From the IMG/VR virus record IMGVR_UViG_3300042691_036566, positions 1-64,000 of that record: a stretch of DNA of 64,000 bases; one strand, 5' to 3'. Below, piece after piece: positions 8,385-17,024 of the stretch. The first letter of the stretch is position 1. Every line of letters begins with the position of its first letter. The DNA comes from a virus. The notes beneath the pieces were generated by a model, which was given only the letters and a program-made list of their open reading frames with translations, did not search any database and had not been told where the DNA came from. The translations under genes were made by a program, and so were the position numbers.

Positions 8385-9229
8385 TAAAATCAGACAATAC
8401 AGTATATCATTTAGCGGGTATAGTACCAGTTGCTGGACAACCTCTGGATTTTAATATGCCATGGCCTGATGCAATGATGCCAATAGCACAAGATTATTTA
8501 GCTGTTGAAAAATCTATTTGGGAATGTGTATTAGCGGGGTGTTCTACAGTTTGGATTGTGTGCCACATGGGTACTATCCCTCTTCTTAGAAAAAGAATAG
8601 GAGATACGGTCGTAAGACCGATAAGTGTAAATATATCTGAGAGAGATGATGCAAAACTGTCGAGCAGAGTTAACATATACTACATACCAGTTCATCCAAA
8701 AGATAGAGATAGAAGAGACTCAATAGGTTGGAGTGTACTATACGGCGCTAATAGAGCTTACTGCTTATGTAAAATGATAAGTAAGTGGGTCACTCCAGAA
8801 AAATTTTTTTGCTCATTTCCTTATGGAGTAATCGATGACGACACAATAAAAAATAATAGAAAATTGTTATTAAGCCCAAAACAGGTTATATTTTCAAATC
8901 TAGGTAAAACAGTAAAAGACGGTATTTATATAAATTTTACATTTGATGCTAATGATTTTAAAAAAGCTAGAGATCTAGTAAAAAGATATGCAATAGATAC
9001 ATGGTCAGGAGATTCTGAGCATATACCTCTTTCTCATAGGAAGAAAACTTTAGCTCTTGGTGTAGAATATATATTTAAAAATCTTGACTTAGAAAATTCT
9101 TCTGTGGTAGAATCACCATGGTTTTATGATATTTCTTCTTGGGAAAGATATTCTAATTTTATAGGTAAAAATTTACAATTAGTCAGAAATAAAGATCTTT
9201 TTATCGGAGAAAAAAGAGATAAGATATGA
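8372..9229 (+). CDS. Possible nucleotidyltransferase (GT-A-like)
   Basis: 285 aa. AGIVPVAGQPLDF, then MPWPDAMMPIAQDY and a helix before STVWIVCHMG follow the pattern of sugar-phosphate nucleotidylyltransferases (substrate loop, PK-like site, strand before the active site). The canonical G-x-G-T-R is not intact, so activity is unproven. Paired with the Rossmann-like gene upstream it could act in modification of a sugar or base. Confidence 0.5.
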   Translation: MESLIKSDNTVYHLAGIVPVAGQPLDFNMPWPDAMMPIAQDYLAVEKSIWECVLAGCSTVWIVCHMGTIPLLRKRIGDTVVRPISVNISERDDAKLSSRVNIYYIPVHPKDRDRRDSIGWSVLYGANRAYCLCKMISKWVTPEKFFCSFPYGVIDDDTIKNNRKLLLSPKQVIFSNLGKTVKDGIYINFTFDANDFKKARDLVKRYAIDTWSGDSEHIPLSHRKKTLALGVEYIFKNLDLENSSVVESPWFYDISSWERYSNFIGKNLQLVRNKDLFIGEKRDKI

Positions 9230-9417
9230 CAAAAGAGGAAGAAGAGATTTTTCAAAAAGTTGTAAAAATGCATAGAGAGAATGAATTACTTATGGTTCTT
9301 TTTGAAGAGCTTGATGATCTTAAAAAAGATGGCTATGGGTGCTATATTTGTGATGAAAAACTATCAGGTTTATTTTTTGCTTATGAAGAATACAAAAAAT
9401 GGAAACAAAATGGATAA
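9226..9417 (+). CDS. Small acidic helical protein (63 aa)
   Basis: MTKEEEEIFQKVVKMHREN begins a charged helix; a short CYICDEKLSG turn holds two cysteines. Overlaps both neighbours by a few bases. Function unknown. Confidence 0.6.
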   Translation: MTKEEEEIFQKVVKMHRENELLMVLFEELDDLKKDGYGCYICDEKLSGLFFAYEEYKKWKQNG

Positions 9418-9730
9418 AAAAAAACTAATACTGGATTTTATAAATGGACCCCTTAAAGAGTATTTAGATGGGGGAGAAATTTCTTTTGGAAAATTTAAAG
9501 AAAGAATAAACGAAACATGCGGAACAGATTTCAGTTATAGTGATCTTTACCCAAGTTATCTTTTTAATGCTAAACTTACATATGAATATTTAGAGTTGTT
9601 TGAAGTAGATTCACAATACCAATGTAAAGAAATAATTCCTGGTACATTTATTGCCTGTGGTGAAGGTGTAGGAGAACAAAAGCAATATTGCTCAAACTCA
9701 TGCTATCAAAAATCAAAGGAAAATAGATGA
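9410..9730 (+). CDS. Small unknown protein with C-terminal cysteine cluster (106 aa)
   Basis: The start at 9410 overlaps the previous stop; the longer frame from 9281 would overlap the upstream gene and is rejected. Reads MDKKKLILDFINGPLKEY; the C-terminus has CKEIIPGTFIACGEG and YCSNSCYQ, a possible zinc site with four cysteines. Confidence 0.6.
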   Translation: MDKKKLILDFINGPLKEYLDGGEISFGKFKERINETCGTDFSYSDLYPSYLFNAKLTYEYLELFEVDSQYQCKEIIPGTFIACGEGVGEQKQYCSNSCYQKSKENR

Positions 9731-9915
9731 AATACGTTATTATCAGATATTGTGATGCCGGTAGCTGGATAGAAACAGACGGCAGTTTAAAACCTATTTT
9801 ATTTGAAAACAGAGATGACGCGCAAAAAAATGCTGATATGAGAAATGATAATTGTTGGTGGTCTACTCTTAGATTTAAAGTAGGAGAGTATAAGGAGGAA
9901 GAAATAAATGATTAA
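9727..9915 (+). CDS. Small unknown protein (62 aa)
   Basis: MKYVIIRYCDAGSWIETDG, then LFENRDDAQKNADMRN: a strand followed by a helix with Asp/Ala/Gln residues. The next gene, and those at 34381 and 45436, share this strand-loop-helix pattern. 4-base overlap upstream, 8-base overlap downstream. Confidence 0.6.
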   Translation: MKYVIIRYCDAGSWIETDGSLKPILFENRDDAQKNADMRNDNCWWSTLRFKVGEYKEEEIND

Positions 9916-10132
9916 ATTTTTTAAAAAGTTATATTATGATTGGAAATTTAGAAATAGTACAGCGCCAGAGACAGTTTATATTGTTGCAAGACAACCAGAT
10001 GAGTTAACAGGTCTGATAAAAATTTTATCAATCCATAAAACACTAGAAGGTGCTTCAGAAGCTCGAAAAGAATATGTCCAGCAACATATGGATGGTCAAG
10101 TGGATGTTCGAAGATACGGTCTTTGGGAATAG
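9908..10132 (+). CDS. Small unknown protein of the YIV.R type (74 aa)
   Basis: After a basic start (MIKFFKKLYYDWKFRN) it reads TVYIVARQPDELTGLIK, then HKTLEGASEARKEY. The protein at 45436 has the same order (VYIVTRHNPD..., then NESEAQKRRQE), so these are probably distant paralogues. Role unknown. Confidence 0.6.
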   Translation: MIKFFKKLYYDWKFRNSTAPETVYIVARQPDELTGLIKILSIHKTLEGASEARKEYVQQHMDGQVDVRRYGLWE

Positions 10133-10141
10133 GAGAAAATT

Positions 10142-10405
10142 ATGAATTTTATCGGACCAACATTGAAAGATCTCTTCAATAAAGAAGAAGTTGTTGTAGT
10201 AAAAAGAGAATACAGAAGAATGTATAGGATAAATTGGGCAATCTTTTTTTCAAACCTTTATAAATTTATTGCGTTTTGGAAGCCAAAAAATAAAAGGTAT
10301 TTATATAATACGATAGTATCTAGTCAAACAGAAGATGAAGTAGCATTACTAAAAAACAGCAATATTGAGGCAGCAGTCGTGGGCAAAAATAATATGGAAG
10401 AGTAA
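10142..10405 (+). CDS. Small unknown protein (87 aa)
   Basis: MNFIGPTLKDLFNKEEVVVV, then a basic aromatic middle (INWAIFFSNLYKFIAFWKP) that could bind the membrane surface. Preceded by aggagaaa. Last gene before the polymerase promoter. Confidence 0.6.
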   Translation: MNFIGPTLKDLFNKEEVVVVKREYRRMYRINWAIFFSNLYKFIAFWKPKNKRYLYNTIVSSQTEDEVALLKNSNIEAAVVGKNNMEE

Positions 10406-10412
10406 AAACTTC

Positions 10413-10441
10413 TTGACTCTGAGAATTTACAGTGCTACAAT
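10413..10441 (+). promoter_or_regulatory. sigma70-type promoter for the DNA polymerase gene
   Basis: TTGACT (10413-10418), 17-bp spacer, TACAAT (10436-10441). The hairpin at 10443 starts one base after -10, so the start site falls inside the hairpin. Confidence 0.8.
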
Positions 10442-10442
10442 A

Positions 10443-10476
10443 GCCACTGATAGTTGAACCTATCGGTGGCTTTCTT
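10443..10476 (+). terminator. Hairpin abutting the -10 box (terminator or transcript 5' hairpin)
   Basis: Stem 10443-10453 pairs with 10460-10470 (11 bp, one G-U), then TTTCTT. As the end of the upstream unit it is a weak terminator; as part of the new transcript only its 3' half would be present. Confidence 0.6.
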
Positions 10477-10488
10477 ATTGGAGAATAA

Positions 10489-13400
10489 ATGTCTGATCGT
10501 AAAAATTCAAACCTAAAGTTCGCAAATCTACACAATCACGATACATTTAGTATTTTCGATGGTCTAGGCTTTCCCGACGAGCATATTGATTATGCTTACG
10601 GTAATGGTTTGGATGGTATTGCATTTACTAATCATGGTAATATGAACTCTTTTTCTTATGCCTTTATGAAGTCAAAGAAAATGAAGGACGAAGGTAAAAC
10701 TGATTTTAAGGTTATGTATGGAATTGAAGCCTATGTCCATCCTTCAATTCCAGACTGGAAAAAAGAAAAGGAAAGATATGAAGATGATGCAAAACTTGCA
10801 AAACAGGTTGATGATGAAATTGGTTTGGTTGTCGAAGATGAATCTGAAACAAAAAAAGGAATTAAAAGCGCCCTCAATCAAAGAAGCCACCTTGTTCTTG
10901 TTGCCCAAAACCAAACAGGTCTTAACAATCTTTTTAAGCTGGTTTCTACCAGTTATAGTGGTGACAACTTTTACCGTTTCCCCCGTATTGACTACGATAT
11001 GCTTCGTCAACATGGCGAAGGAATCATCGCTTCCTCTGCCTGTTTGGGTGGGGTTCTTGCTAATGATTATTGGCGTAACCGAGATGCTGGTGAGACCGCT
11101 GTTTATAGTGCTATGGAAAAAACTGTTCAACAGATGATGAACATCTTTGGAGATCGTTTTTATGGCGAACTTCAATGGGCTATGGCACCAGAACAGCATA
11201 TCCTAAATCAATATATTATCAAGCTTTCCCAACAATATGGGTTTAAGCTTGTAACAACTTGTGATGCCCACTATCCTTCACCAGACCTTTGGAAGGATCG
11301 TGAAATTTACAAAATGCTTGGATGGCTTGGAAAAAACAAAGAAGAGCTATCTATGGGCAACCTCCCTGTTTCTCTAGAAGAAATGGCTTATCAACTATAT
11401 CCAAAAAACGGTGATCAACTATTTCAATTTTATAAAGAGACTTCTAAGAAACTAGGATTTAAATACGATGATGATCTTATCGCTGAAAGTATCGAGAGAA
11501 CTAGCGATATTGTAAAAAATCGTATCGAGAATTATGTACCAGATACAGAAGTAAAATTGCCATCATTCGTAATTCCAGAAGGCGAAAGTGCCGACTCTGC
11601 TCTAGCTAAAATTGCAATTGAAAAGCTAAAAGCAGCTGGACTACACAAAGATAATGTATATGTTGATCGTCTAAAGGAAGAACTTCACACGATCAAGGAT
11701 CGTGGTTTTTCTCGTTACTTCCTAACAATGAAAAATATTGCTAATGACGCTAAAGATGTACAACTTTGTGGTGGTGGTCGTGGATCTGGTGCTGGCTCTC
11801 TAGTATCGTACCTTCTTGATATTACAGAAGTCGATCCAATCAAGTATAAACTTCAGTTCTCACGTTTTATTCGTAAGAACGCAAAGGATTATCCTGATAT
11901 TGACTTCGACGTAAGTGATCCAATGGCAATCAAAGAATTGATGATTGCAAAGTATGGTGAAAATACTGTAGTTCCAATCTCCAACTACAACACCCTACAA
12001 ATTCGTTCACTGATTAAGGATATCTCTAAGCTTTACGATATTCCATTTCAAGAGGTAAATGAAGTAACCAGCAAGATGCAAGCAGAGGCAATTCCTGTAT
12101 GTAAACGTATTCACGGAATTACCGCTGGTGTTTATATTCCGACTTGGGAAGAACTGAAAGAGCACTCTCCGTCGCTCCGTGGATATTTGGAGAGATATCC
12201 AGATGTAGCTACGCATGTAGAGAACCTACAGGGTCAGATTCGCAGTATTTCCCGTCATGCTGGTGGTGTACTATTTGCAGAAAATATCAACGAAAAAATG
12301 CCGTTGATTAATAGTGGTGGAGTAACACAAACTCCTTGGACTGAGGGCCAAACTGTACGTCATTTGGAACCTCTTGGATTCATTAAATTTGATATTCTTG
12401 GTCTAGCATCGCTAAGGATGATCGAAACTTGTATTGAGCACATCTTAAAGCGTAAACATGGGATTAAAAATCCAACGTTTGAAGATGTGAAGAAGTATTA
12501 TCGTGATAATCTACATCCAGACAAGATTGATCTAAATGATCAAAAAGTCTATGATTATGTATTTGGAGAGGGAAACTTCTGTGGTACATTTCAGTTTACT
12601 AACATGGGTGCTCAAAAGTTTTGTATGCAGGCAAAACCAAAAAGCATTGTAGATATTGCCGCCATTACTTCTATCTATCGTCCCGGTCCACTTTCTGCAA
12701 ACGTACATACAAAATACATCGAAGCAAAAAATAATCCAAGCGATATTTTCTATATGCATGATGTAGTAAAAGAAGTAACAGAAGAGACATATGGATTTAT
12801 CGTGTTCCAAGAACAATTGAGCCTGCTTGCTCATAAACTTGGAAAAGATATTTCGCTTGATGAAGGTAATGAACTTCGTAAGGTATTAACTAAAAAAGGT
12901 ACTGGTAAGGAAGCCCAAGTAAAGGAGAAACTATATGGAAAATTTGTGGACGGCTGCATGGAAAAAAACATTAGAAAAGTCGATGCAGAAAATCTATGGA
13001 AAACTATGGAATTTTTCTCTGGTTACGGGTTCAATTTGTCTCACGCTGTTTGTTATTCCATTCTATCTTACCAGTGTGCCTATCTTTTTCATTATCACCC
13101 AGCGGAATGGCTCGCTGCATTCCTAGATAAAGAACCGGAAGATAGAAAAGAGCAGGCTATTGCTACAGCTAAAGGCTATGGATATAATATTCGTCGATTA
13201 GATATTAACTCGTCTGGAGTTAAATGGGAAGTTGGCGATGATGGCAAAACTCTTATCCAGCCCTTGACTTCGGTTAAAGGTCTCGGTGAAGTAGCCATTG
13301 ATCAGATTATGAAATATCGTCCATTTAAGACAGTTGAAGAAATATTATTTCACGATGAAATTATCTATAGTAAGGTAAATAAAAAAGCTCTTGATGCTCT

Positions 13401-13926
13401 AGTTAGAACCGAAGCAATGAATTCATTAGTGGATAATCGTTTTAGTGGATTAAAACATTTCTGGTCAGCAGTTGTAGTGGACAGACCAAAAACTAAGAAA
13501 AAATTGGATGAAAATATCCAAAAATATAAACCAGAAGGAGATTTTTCTGTTGAAGAAAAAATTGAAAACTTGGTATCATTATCCGGTATTTATCCGATAA
13601 GTCTTGTTATGGATGCACCCACTTTAAAACGACTGGAGGAGAAGTATATTCCACCCATCAGCATGTTTGAGGAAAATGAAGACTTAAACCAGGTTGTATG
13701 GTTTATTCCACGTAAATATACCGAAAAGAAAACCAAAAACGGTAAAATCTATTGGATACTTGAAGTTACGGATAATACAAATCAGCTGACCAGTATTAAA
13801 TGCTGGGGTGTTGATCCTAAAAAAGATAAGGTCTGGTTAAATAGACCATACCTCGGAAAACTTCAACATGATGATTGGGGATTTAGCACTAGAAGCATTA
13901 AGCATAATTTTAAACTATTAGGATAA
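10489..13926 (+). CDS. dnaE: DNA polymerase III alpha subunit-like (C-family) replicative polymerase
   Basis: 1145 aa. An N-terminal PHP domain (NLHNHDTFSIFDG, FTNHGNM, ACDAHYPSPD-like TTCDAHYPSP) is followed by the C-family palm. GGGRGSGAGSLVSYLL and YPDIDFDVSD hold the catalytic aspartates. PGPLSANVHTKYIEAK, FQEQLSLLAHKLG and GYGFNLSHAVCYS continue the DnaE pattern, and an OB-like C-terminus ends with KCWGVDP. It is the likely phage replicase and is close to the usual DnaE length. Phages with a C-family polymerase are less common than those with A- or B-family enzymes. Confidence 0.93.
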   Translation: MSDRKNSNLKFANLHNHDTFSIFDGLGFPDEHIDYAYGNGLDGIAFTNHGNMNSFSYAFMKSKKMKDEGKTDFKVMYGIEAYVHPSIPDWKKEKERYEDDAKLAKQVDDEIGLVVEDESETKKGIKSALNQRSHLVLVAQNQTGLNNLFKLVSTSYSGDNFYRFPRIDYDMLRQHGEGIIASSACLGGVLANDYWRNRDAGETAVYSAMEKTVQQMMNIFGDRFYGELQWAMAPEQHILNQYIIKLSQQYGFKLVTTCDAHYPSPDLWKDREIYKMLGWLGKNKEELSMGNLPVSLEEMAYQLYPKNGDQLFQFYKETSKKLGFKYDDDLIAESIERTSDIVKNRIENYVPDTEVKLPSFVIPEGESADSALAKIAIEKLKAAGLHKDNVYVDRLKEELHTIKDRGFSRYFLTMKNIANDAKDVQLCGGGRGSGAGSLVSYLLDITEVDPIKYKLQFSRFIRKNAKDYPDIDFDVSDPMAIKELMIAKYGENTVVPISNYNTLQIRSLIKDISKLYDIPFQEVNEVTSKMQAEAIPVCKRIHGITAGVYIPTWEELKEHSPSLRGYLERYPDVATHVENLQGQIRSISRHAGGVLFAENINEKMPLINSGGVTQTPWTEGQTVRHLEPLGFIKFDILGLASLRMIETCIEHILKRKHGIKNPTFEDVKKYYRDNLHPDKIDLNDQKVYDYVFGEGNFCGTFQFTNMGAQKFCMQAKPKSIVDIAAITSIYRPGPLSANVHTKYIEAKNNPSDIFYMHDVVKEVTEETYGFIVFQEQLSLLAHKLGKDISLDEGNELRKVLTKKGTGKEAQVKEKLYGKFVDGCMEKNIRKVDAENLWKTMEFFSGYGFNLSHAVCYSILSYQCAYLFHYHPAEWLAAFLDKEPEDRKEQAIATAKGYGYNIRRLDINSSGVKWEVGDDGKTLIQPLTSVKGLGEVAIDQIMKYRPFKTVEEILFHDEIIYSKVNKKALDALVRTEAMNSLVDNRFSGLKHFWSAVVVDRPKTKKKLDENIQKYKPEGDFSVEEKIENLVSLSGIYPISLVMDAPTLKRLEEKYIPPISMFEENEDLNQVVWFIPRKYTEKKTKNGKIYWILEVTDNTNQLTSIKCWGVDPKKDKVWLNRPYLGKLQHDDWGFSTRSIKHNFKLLG

Positions 13927-13941
13927 TTGGAGGCAAAATGA

Positions 13942-14172
13942 ATGTCGTTAGAAAACGAAGAAATATGGGAATTTTTACAGATTGAATCTAATGTATATGT
14001 GGTCGGAGAACCATATCCAGAAGAAAAATTTGATTTTTATATTGAAGGAGTCTCAGAAAAAAATCTGTACTGCTCCAATGAGGGTATAAAAACTCAAATA
14101 CAAGAATCTTTAAAACTAAATTCAAATAGGGAGAAAGTAGTATACTTTTTCTATAAAAGGATAGAAACATGA
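13942..14172 (+). CDS. Small acidic unknown protein (76 aa)
   Basis: MSLENEEIWEFLQIESN, then VYVVGEPYPEEKFDFYIEG. The start follows ggagg at 13929 with a 9-base gap; an ATG at 13938 opens only a short frame. 4-base overlap with the next gene. Confidence 0.6.
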   Translation: MSLENEEIWEFLQIESNVYVVGEPYPEEKFDFYIEGVSEKNLYCSNEGIKTQIQESLKLNSNREKVVYFFYKRIET

Positions 14173-14570
14173 AAATCGTAGCAGCAAGTGGTTACTTCAA
14201 TCCTCTACATAAAGGACATGTAGAGTATCTTGAGAGAGCTAAAACTCTCGGTGATAAGCTTATTGTTATCGTCAATAATGACTTTCAAGTAAAACTTAAA
14301 GGCTCTAAAGAGTTTATGGATGAGCAAGAGAGATTACAAATTGTTAGATCTTTAAGTTGTGTTGACATGGCAATTCTATCAGCAGATGTAGATCCTACGG
14401 TGTGTAAAACGCTATGGCTTGTTAGACCTGATATTTTTGCCAAAGGCGGAGATAGATACACCTATGAAATACCCGAATCAAAAATTTGTAGAGAATTAGG
14501 TATTGCAATTATTGATGGTTTAGGTGCAAAAATTCAAAGTTCATCTTGGCTATTGAGCCGAAAGGATTAA
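14169..14570 (+). CDS. Cytidylyltransferase-like nucleotidyltransferase
   Basis: 133 aa. GYFNPLHKGHVEYLERAK has the HxGH nucleotide site, and FAKGGDRYTYEIPES the second motif, as in RfaE2/HldE and glycerol-3-phosphate cytidylyltransferase. The C-terminus GAKIQSSSWLL resembles the KxxSTS-like motif. Such enzymes join CTP or ATP to a sugar or polyol phosphate; the substrate here is unknown. Confidence 0.82.
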   Translation: MKIVAASGYFNPLHKGHVEYLERAKTLGDKLIVIVNNDFQVKLKGSKEFMDEQERLQIVRSLSCVDMAILSADVDPTVCKTLWLVRPDIFAKGGDRYTYEIPESKICRELGIAIIDGLGAKIQSSSWLLSRKD

Positions 14571-14571
14571 A

Positions 14572-15054
14572 ATGGGAAGCATTAAAATTGATGGAGTAGA
14601 TGTTCTAATGGATCAATCAGTTCGTCTACAGTGGAAGAAATTAACACAAACAGCTAAAGGCCCGCAAAAAGCACATCACGAAGATGCAGCATGGGATTTA
14701 TATGCCGATTGCCCAGGAGGCATGTTAATCATCTCAGGAGCAACGACTATTGTTCCAACTAATATTGCTATTATGCCACCTGAAGGCTGGGCTTGTGATA
14801 TCCGTGGTCGTAGCGGTATGAACAGTAAAGGCAAGTTCGTTATTCTTGGACTAGTTGATTCATATTATACTGGCCCTTGGGGTATTGTTGTCCATAATGG
14901 AACAAAAGATGAAATTAGGATTGGGCATCATGATAAGATTGCTCAATTTACAGTTCAACGAGTTTACAACTCACAATTGGTGGAAGTCGAGGAATTTGAT
15001 GTAAGTGGTGATAAGCGTGGCTCGGGAGGTTTTGGTAGCACAGGAACCCGATAA
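14572..15054 (+). CDS. dut: dUTPase (deoxyuridine triphosphatase)
   Basis: 160 aa with the trimeric dUTPase motifs in order: DAAWDLYAD (1), DIRGRSGMNSKG (2), GLVDSYYTGPWG (3), HHDKIAQF (4) and the C-terminal arm KRGSGGFGSTG (5). It removes dUTP and yields dUMP for ThyX. A strong terminator follows 4 bases after the stop. Confidence 0.9.
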   Translation: MGSIKIDGVDVLMDQSVRLQWKKLTQTAKGPQKAHHEDAAWDLYADCPGGMLIISGATTIVPTNIAIMPPEGWACDIRGRSGMNSKGKFVILGLVDSYYTGPWGIVVHNGTKDEIRIGHHDKIAQFTVQRVYNSQLVEVEEFDVSGDKRGSGGFGSTGTR

Positions 15055-15058
15055 AATT

Positions 15059-15090
15059 AACCCGTGGTGCCAAAACACCACGGGTTTTTT
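15059..15090 (+). terminator. Intrinsic terminator after dut
   Basis: 11-bp stem 15059-15069 with 15076-15086, loop of six, T-run to 15090. Confidence 0.9.
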
Positions 15091-15111
15091 ATGTGCTTTT
15101 TTGAGGAACAT

Positions 15112-15366
15112 ATGAATAGAAAACAAAAAAGAAGTCTAGAAAAGCAAATGGGCAAAGAAAATGTAGAAAAAATAAATTTAATGTTAAATATACCCACAGA
15201 GTGCTTGACTTGTAAAAAAAGTTATGATAAACTTAACAAAGAAATGGTGATGACATGGTTCGTAGAGGTATATAACGAACAAAAACGAGTGGACTTATAT
15301 TGTCCCGAGTGTTATGAAAAGAGGAAACATGAGTTGCAGCAAAAACAATCTAGCACTAACATATGA
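15112..15366 (+). CDS. Zinc-ribbon protein (84 aa)
   Basis: MNRKQKRSLEKQMGKEN, then ECLTCKKSYDK and LYCPECYEKRK: two C-x2-C knuckles about 40 residues apart. I chose ATG 15112, which follows tgaggaac; an in-frame start at 15064 lies in the terminator. Overlaps the IMPDH/GMPR gene by 38 bases. Confidence 0.68.
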   Translation: MNRKQKRSLEKQMGKENVEKINLMLNIPTECLTCKKSYDKLNKEMVMTWFVEVYNEQKRVDLYCPECYEKRKHELQQKQSSTNI

Positions 15367-16384
15367 TGATATTTTATTAATTCCGAATTATTCTGATATT
15401 CAATCAAGGTCAGAAGTATCAATAGCCAATAAACTTTCTGATGAAATTGAGTTGGAAGTTCCCATTTTTTCTGCTCCGATGGATACTGTATCTGGTTTAG
15501 ATATGGCAGAGTCAATTAGTAGACTTGGTGGTTGTGCTATTATACACAGGTATAACACAATACCAGAACAAGTTACACTGGTTAGAGAAGCAAAACGTAA
15601 TGGAACAAAATTTGTTGGTGCCGCAGTAGGTGCAACTGGGGATTTTGATGAAAGAGCATTTGCGCTAACCGCCGCTGGTGCTGATTTTATTTGTATTGAT
15701 ATTGCTCATGGTCATCATATGCATATGAAAAATGCAATTGATAAATTGAAACAAAATTCAAATATTAAACACGTTATGGCTGGTAATGTTGCAACATCAG
15801 ATGCATATGAAGATTTGGCTGGTTGGGGAGCTGATTCAGTTAAAGTTGGTATTGGAAACGGATCTATTTGTAGCACTAGGTTAAACACTGGTCATGGGGT
15901 TCCAAGTGTTACAGCTTTGCAGGATTGCGCTAGGAGTAAGAAAAGTTACTTTTATGCATGTGGACAAAAAGCTCCTGCGATTATTGCTGACGGGGGAATT
16001 AAAAATAGCGGAGACATTGTAAAAGCTTTAGCCGTTGGTGCTGATTTTGTAATGCTTGGATCGATGCTAGCCGGAACTAAAGAAGCGCCAGGAGAATTGC
16101 TTTCAACCGCAAACGGTATGCGTAAAGTTTATCGTGGTATGGCTAGTCGTGAAGCTCAGAATGATTGGAGAGGTAAATCATCCGCACCAGAAGGAATTTC
16201 TACAACTATTCCATACAAAGGAGAACTTGAGCCACTATTTATGGATATCGTAGGAGGAATTAAAAGTGGGTTCTCATATACTGGAGCAAGAAGCATTGAT
16301 GAATTTAAAAGACTCGCAAAATACGTCCAGCAAACAACGGCAGGACAACATGAAAGCTGGACACACATTCTCTCGAAAGCATAA
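15329..16384 (+). CDS. IMP dehydrogenase / GMP reductase family enzyme, without CBS domains
   Basis: 351 aa TIM barrel. [23 protein letters not shown] and the catalytic-Cys loop [13 protein letters not shown] are present, then [25 protein letters not shown] and [11 protein letters not shown]. The barrel resembles IMPDH, but the flap between the YRGMAS and EGIS parts is short and lacks the Arg-Tyr pair of IMPDH, as in GMP reductase. The reaction is therefore undecided: IMP to XMP, or GMP to IMP. gagga precedes ATG 15329. Confidence 0.85.
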   Translation: MSCSKNNLALTYDDILLIPNYSDIQSRSEVSIANKLSDEIELEVPIFSAPMDTVSGLDMAESISRLGGCAIIHRYNTIPEQVTLVREAKRNGTKFVGAAVGATGDFDERAFALTAAGADFICIDIAHGHHMHMKNAIDKLKQNSNIKHVMAGNVATSDAYEDLAGWGADSVKVGIGNGSICSTRLNTGHGVPSVTALQDCARSKKSYFYACGQKAPAIIADGGIKNSGDIVKALAVGADFVMLGSMLAGTKEAPGELLSTANGMRKVYRGMASREAQNDWRGKSSAPEGISTTIPYKGELEPLFMDIVGGIKSGFSYTGARSIDEFKRLAKYVQQTTAGQHESWTHILSKA

Positions 16385-16694
16385 ACCCGGAGAGAAAAAG
16401 GTAGTATTTTTTGCTGATGAAAATTTTCATGCTAGATTTAGAATACAGTTAAGATATGATGATTTAGCGCAAGCTAAATTTTTTAGAATGTGTATGGAAG
16501 CTTATGAAAATAAAGATGAAGAGTTTATGTCTTTCATATATAAAAAAATTGAAAAAGAAAAAAGTGCTAGAAGTAAAAAAAATATAAAAAAAGATCTTAA
16601 GCAATTAAGACAAAATGAAGAAAATTTTGGATTAAATGAAGAGGAGATTAAAGATATTTTTGATATTATAGCGATGGAGAATCCAGACCTATGA
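16350..16694 (+). CDS. Small basic helical protein (114 aa)
   Basis: [20 protein letters not shown], then FHARFRIQLRYDDLAQAKFF and a long Lys/Glu helix. Start 16350 lies inside the end of the previous gene; the longer frame from 16266 would read across it. The ribbon-helix look of RIQLRYDDLAQAKFFRMC suggests nucleic-acid binding, unproven. It overlaps the sigma-like gene by 4 bases. Confidence 0.6.
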   Translation: MKAGHTFSRKHKPGEKKVVFFADENFHARFRIQLRYDDLAQAKFFRMCMEAYENKDEEFMSFIYKKIEKEKSARSKKNIKKDLKQLRQNEENFGLNEEEIKDIFDIIAMENPDL

Positions 16695-16948
16695 GTGAAT
16701 ATAAATTTAAAACATGTACAGAAGCCTGCATTAAATTAGATGAATCATGCCCGAATAAAGATTGCAGAAATTGGATGAATTATGAAGATGATCTAAATTG
16801 CGCTGTTATTGCGGCGGATAAATATGGTGAGTTGACACTGAGAGAGGTATCGGAGCGTATAGGCTTATCTTTTGTTAGGGTAAAACAAATAGAAGACACA
16901 GCTAAAGAAAAAATAAAAGCCTCTTTGAAGGATTCTTACTATTTATAG
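16691..16948 (+). CDS. Sigma70 region 4-like helix-turn-helix protein
   Basis: 85 aa. The C-terminal half (GELTLREVSERIGLSFVRVK, then QIEDTAKEKIK) matches the region 4.2 helix-turn-helix of sigma70 factors, which reads the -35 box. The N-terminal half has four cysteines (CTEACIKLDESCPNKDC) in place of the core-binding regions 1-3. It cannot be a full sigma factor; it could be a transcription co-factor that redirects host polymerase. Confidence 0.7.
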   Translation: MSEYKFKTCTEACIKLDESCPNKDCRNWMNYEDDLNCAVIAADKYGELTLREVSERIGLSFVRVKQIEDTAKEKIKASLKDSYYL

Positions 16949-17024
16949 TATAAATAAAATCCTTTCTAGGATTTACACACTATTTATTTGTTAAGAACAT
17001 CAATCTTTTTAGGAGATACCTTAT

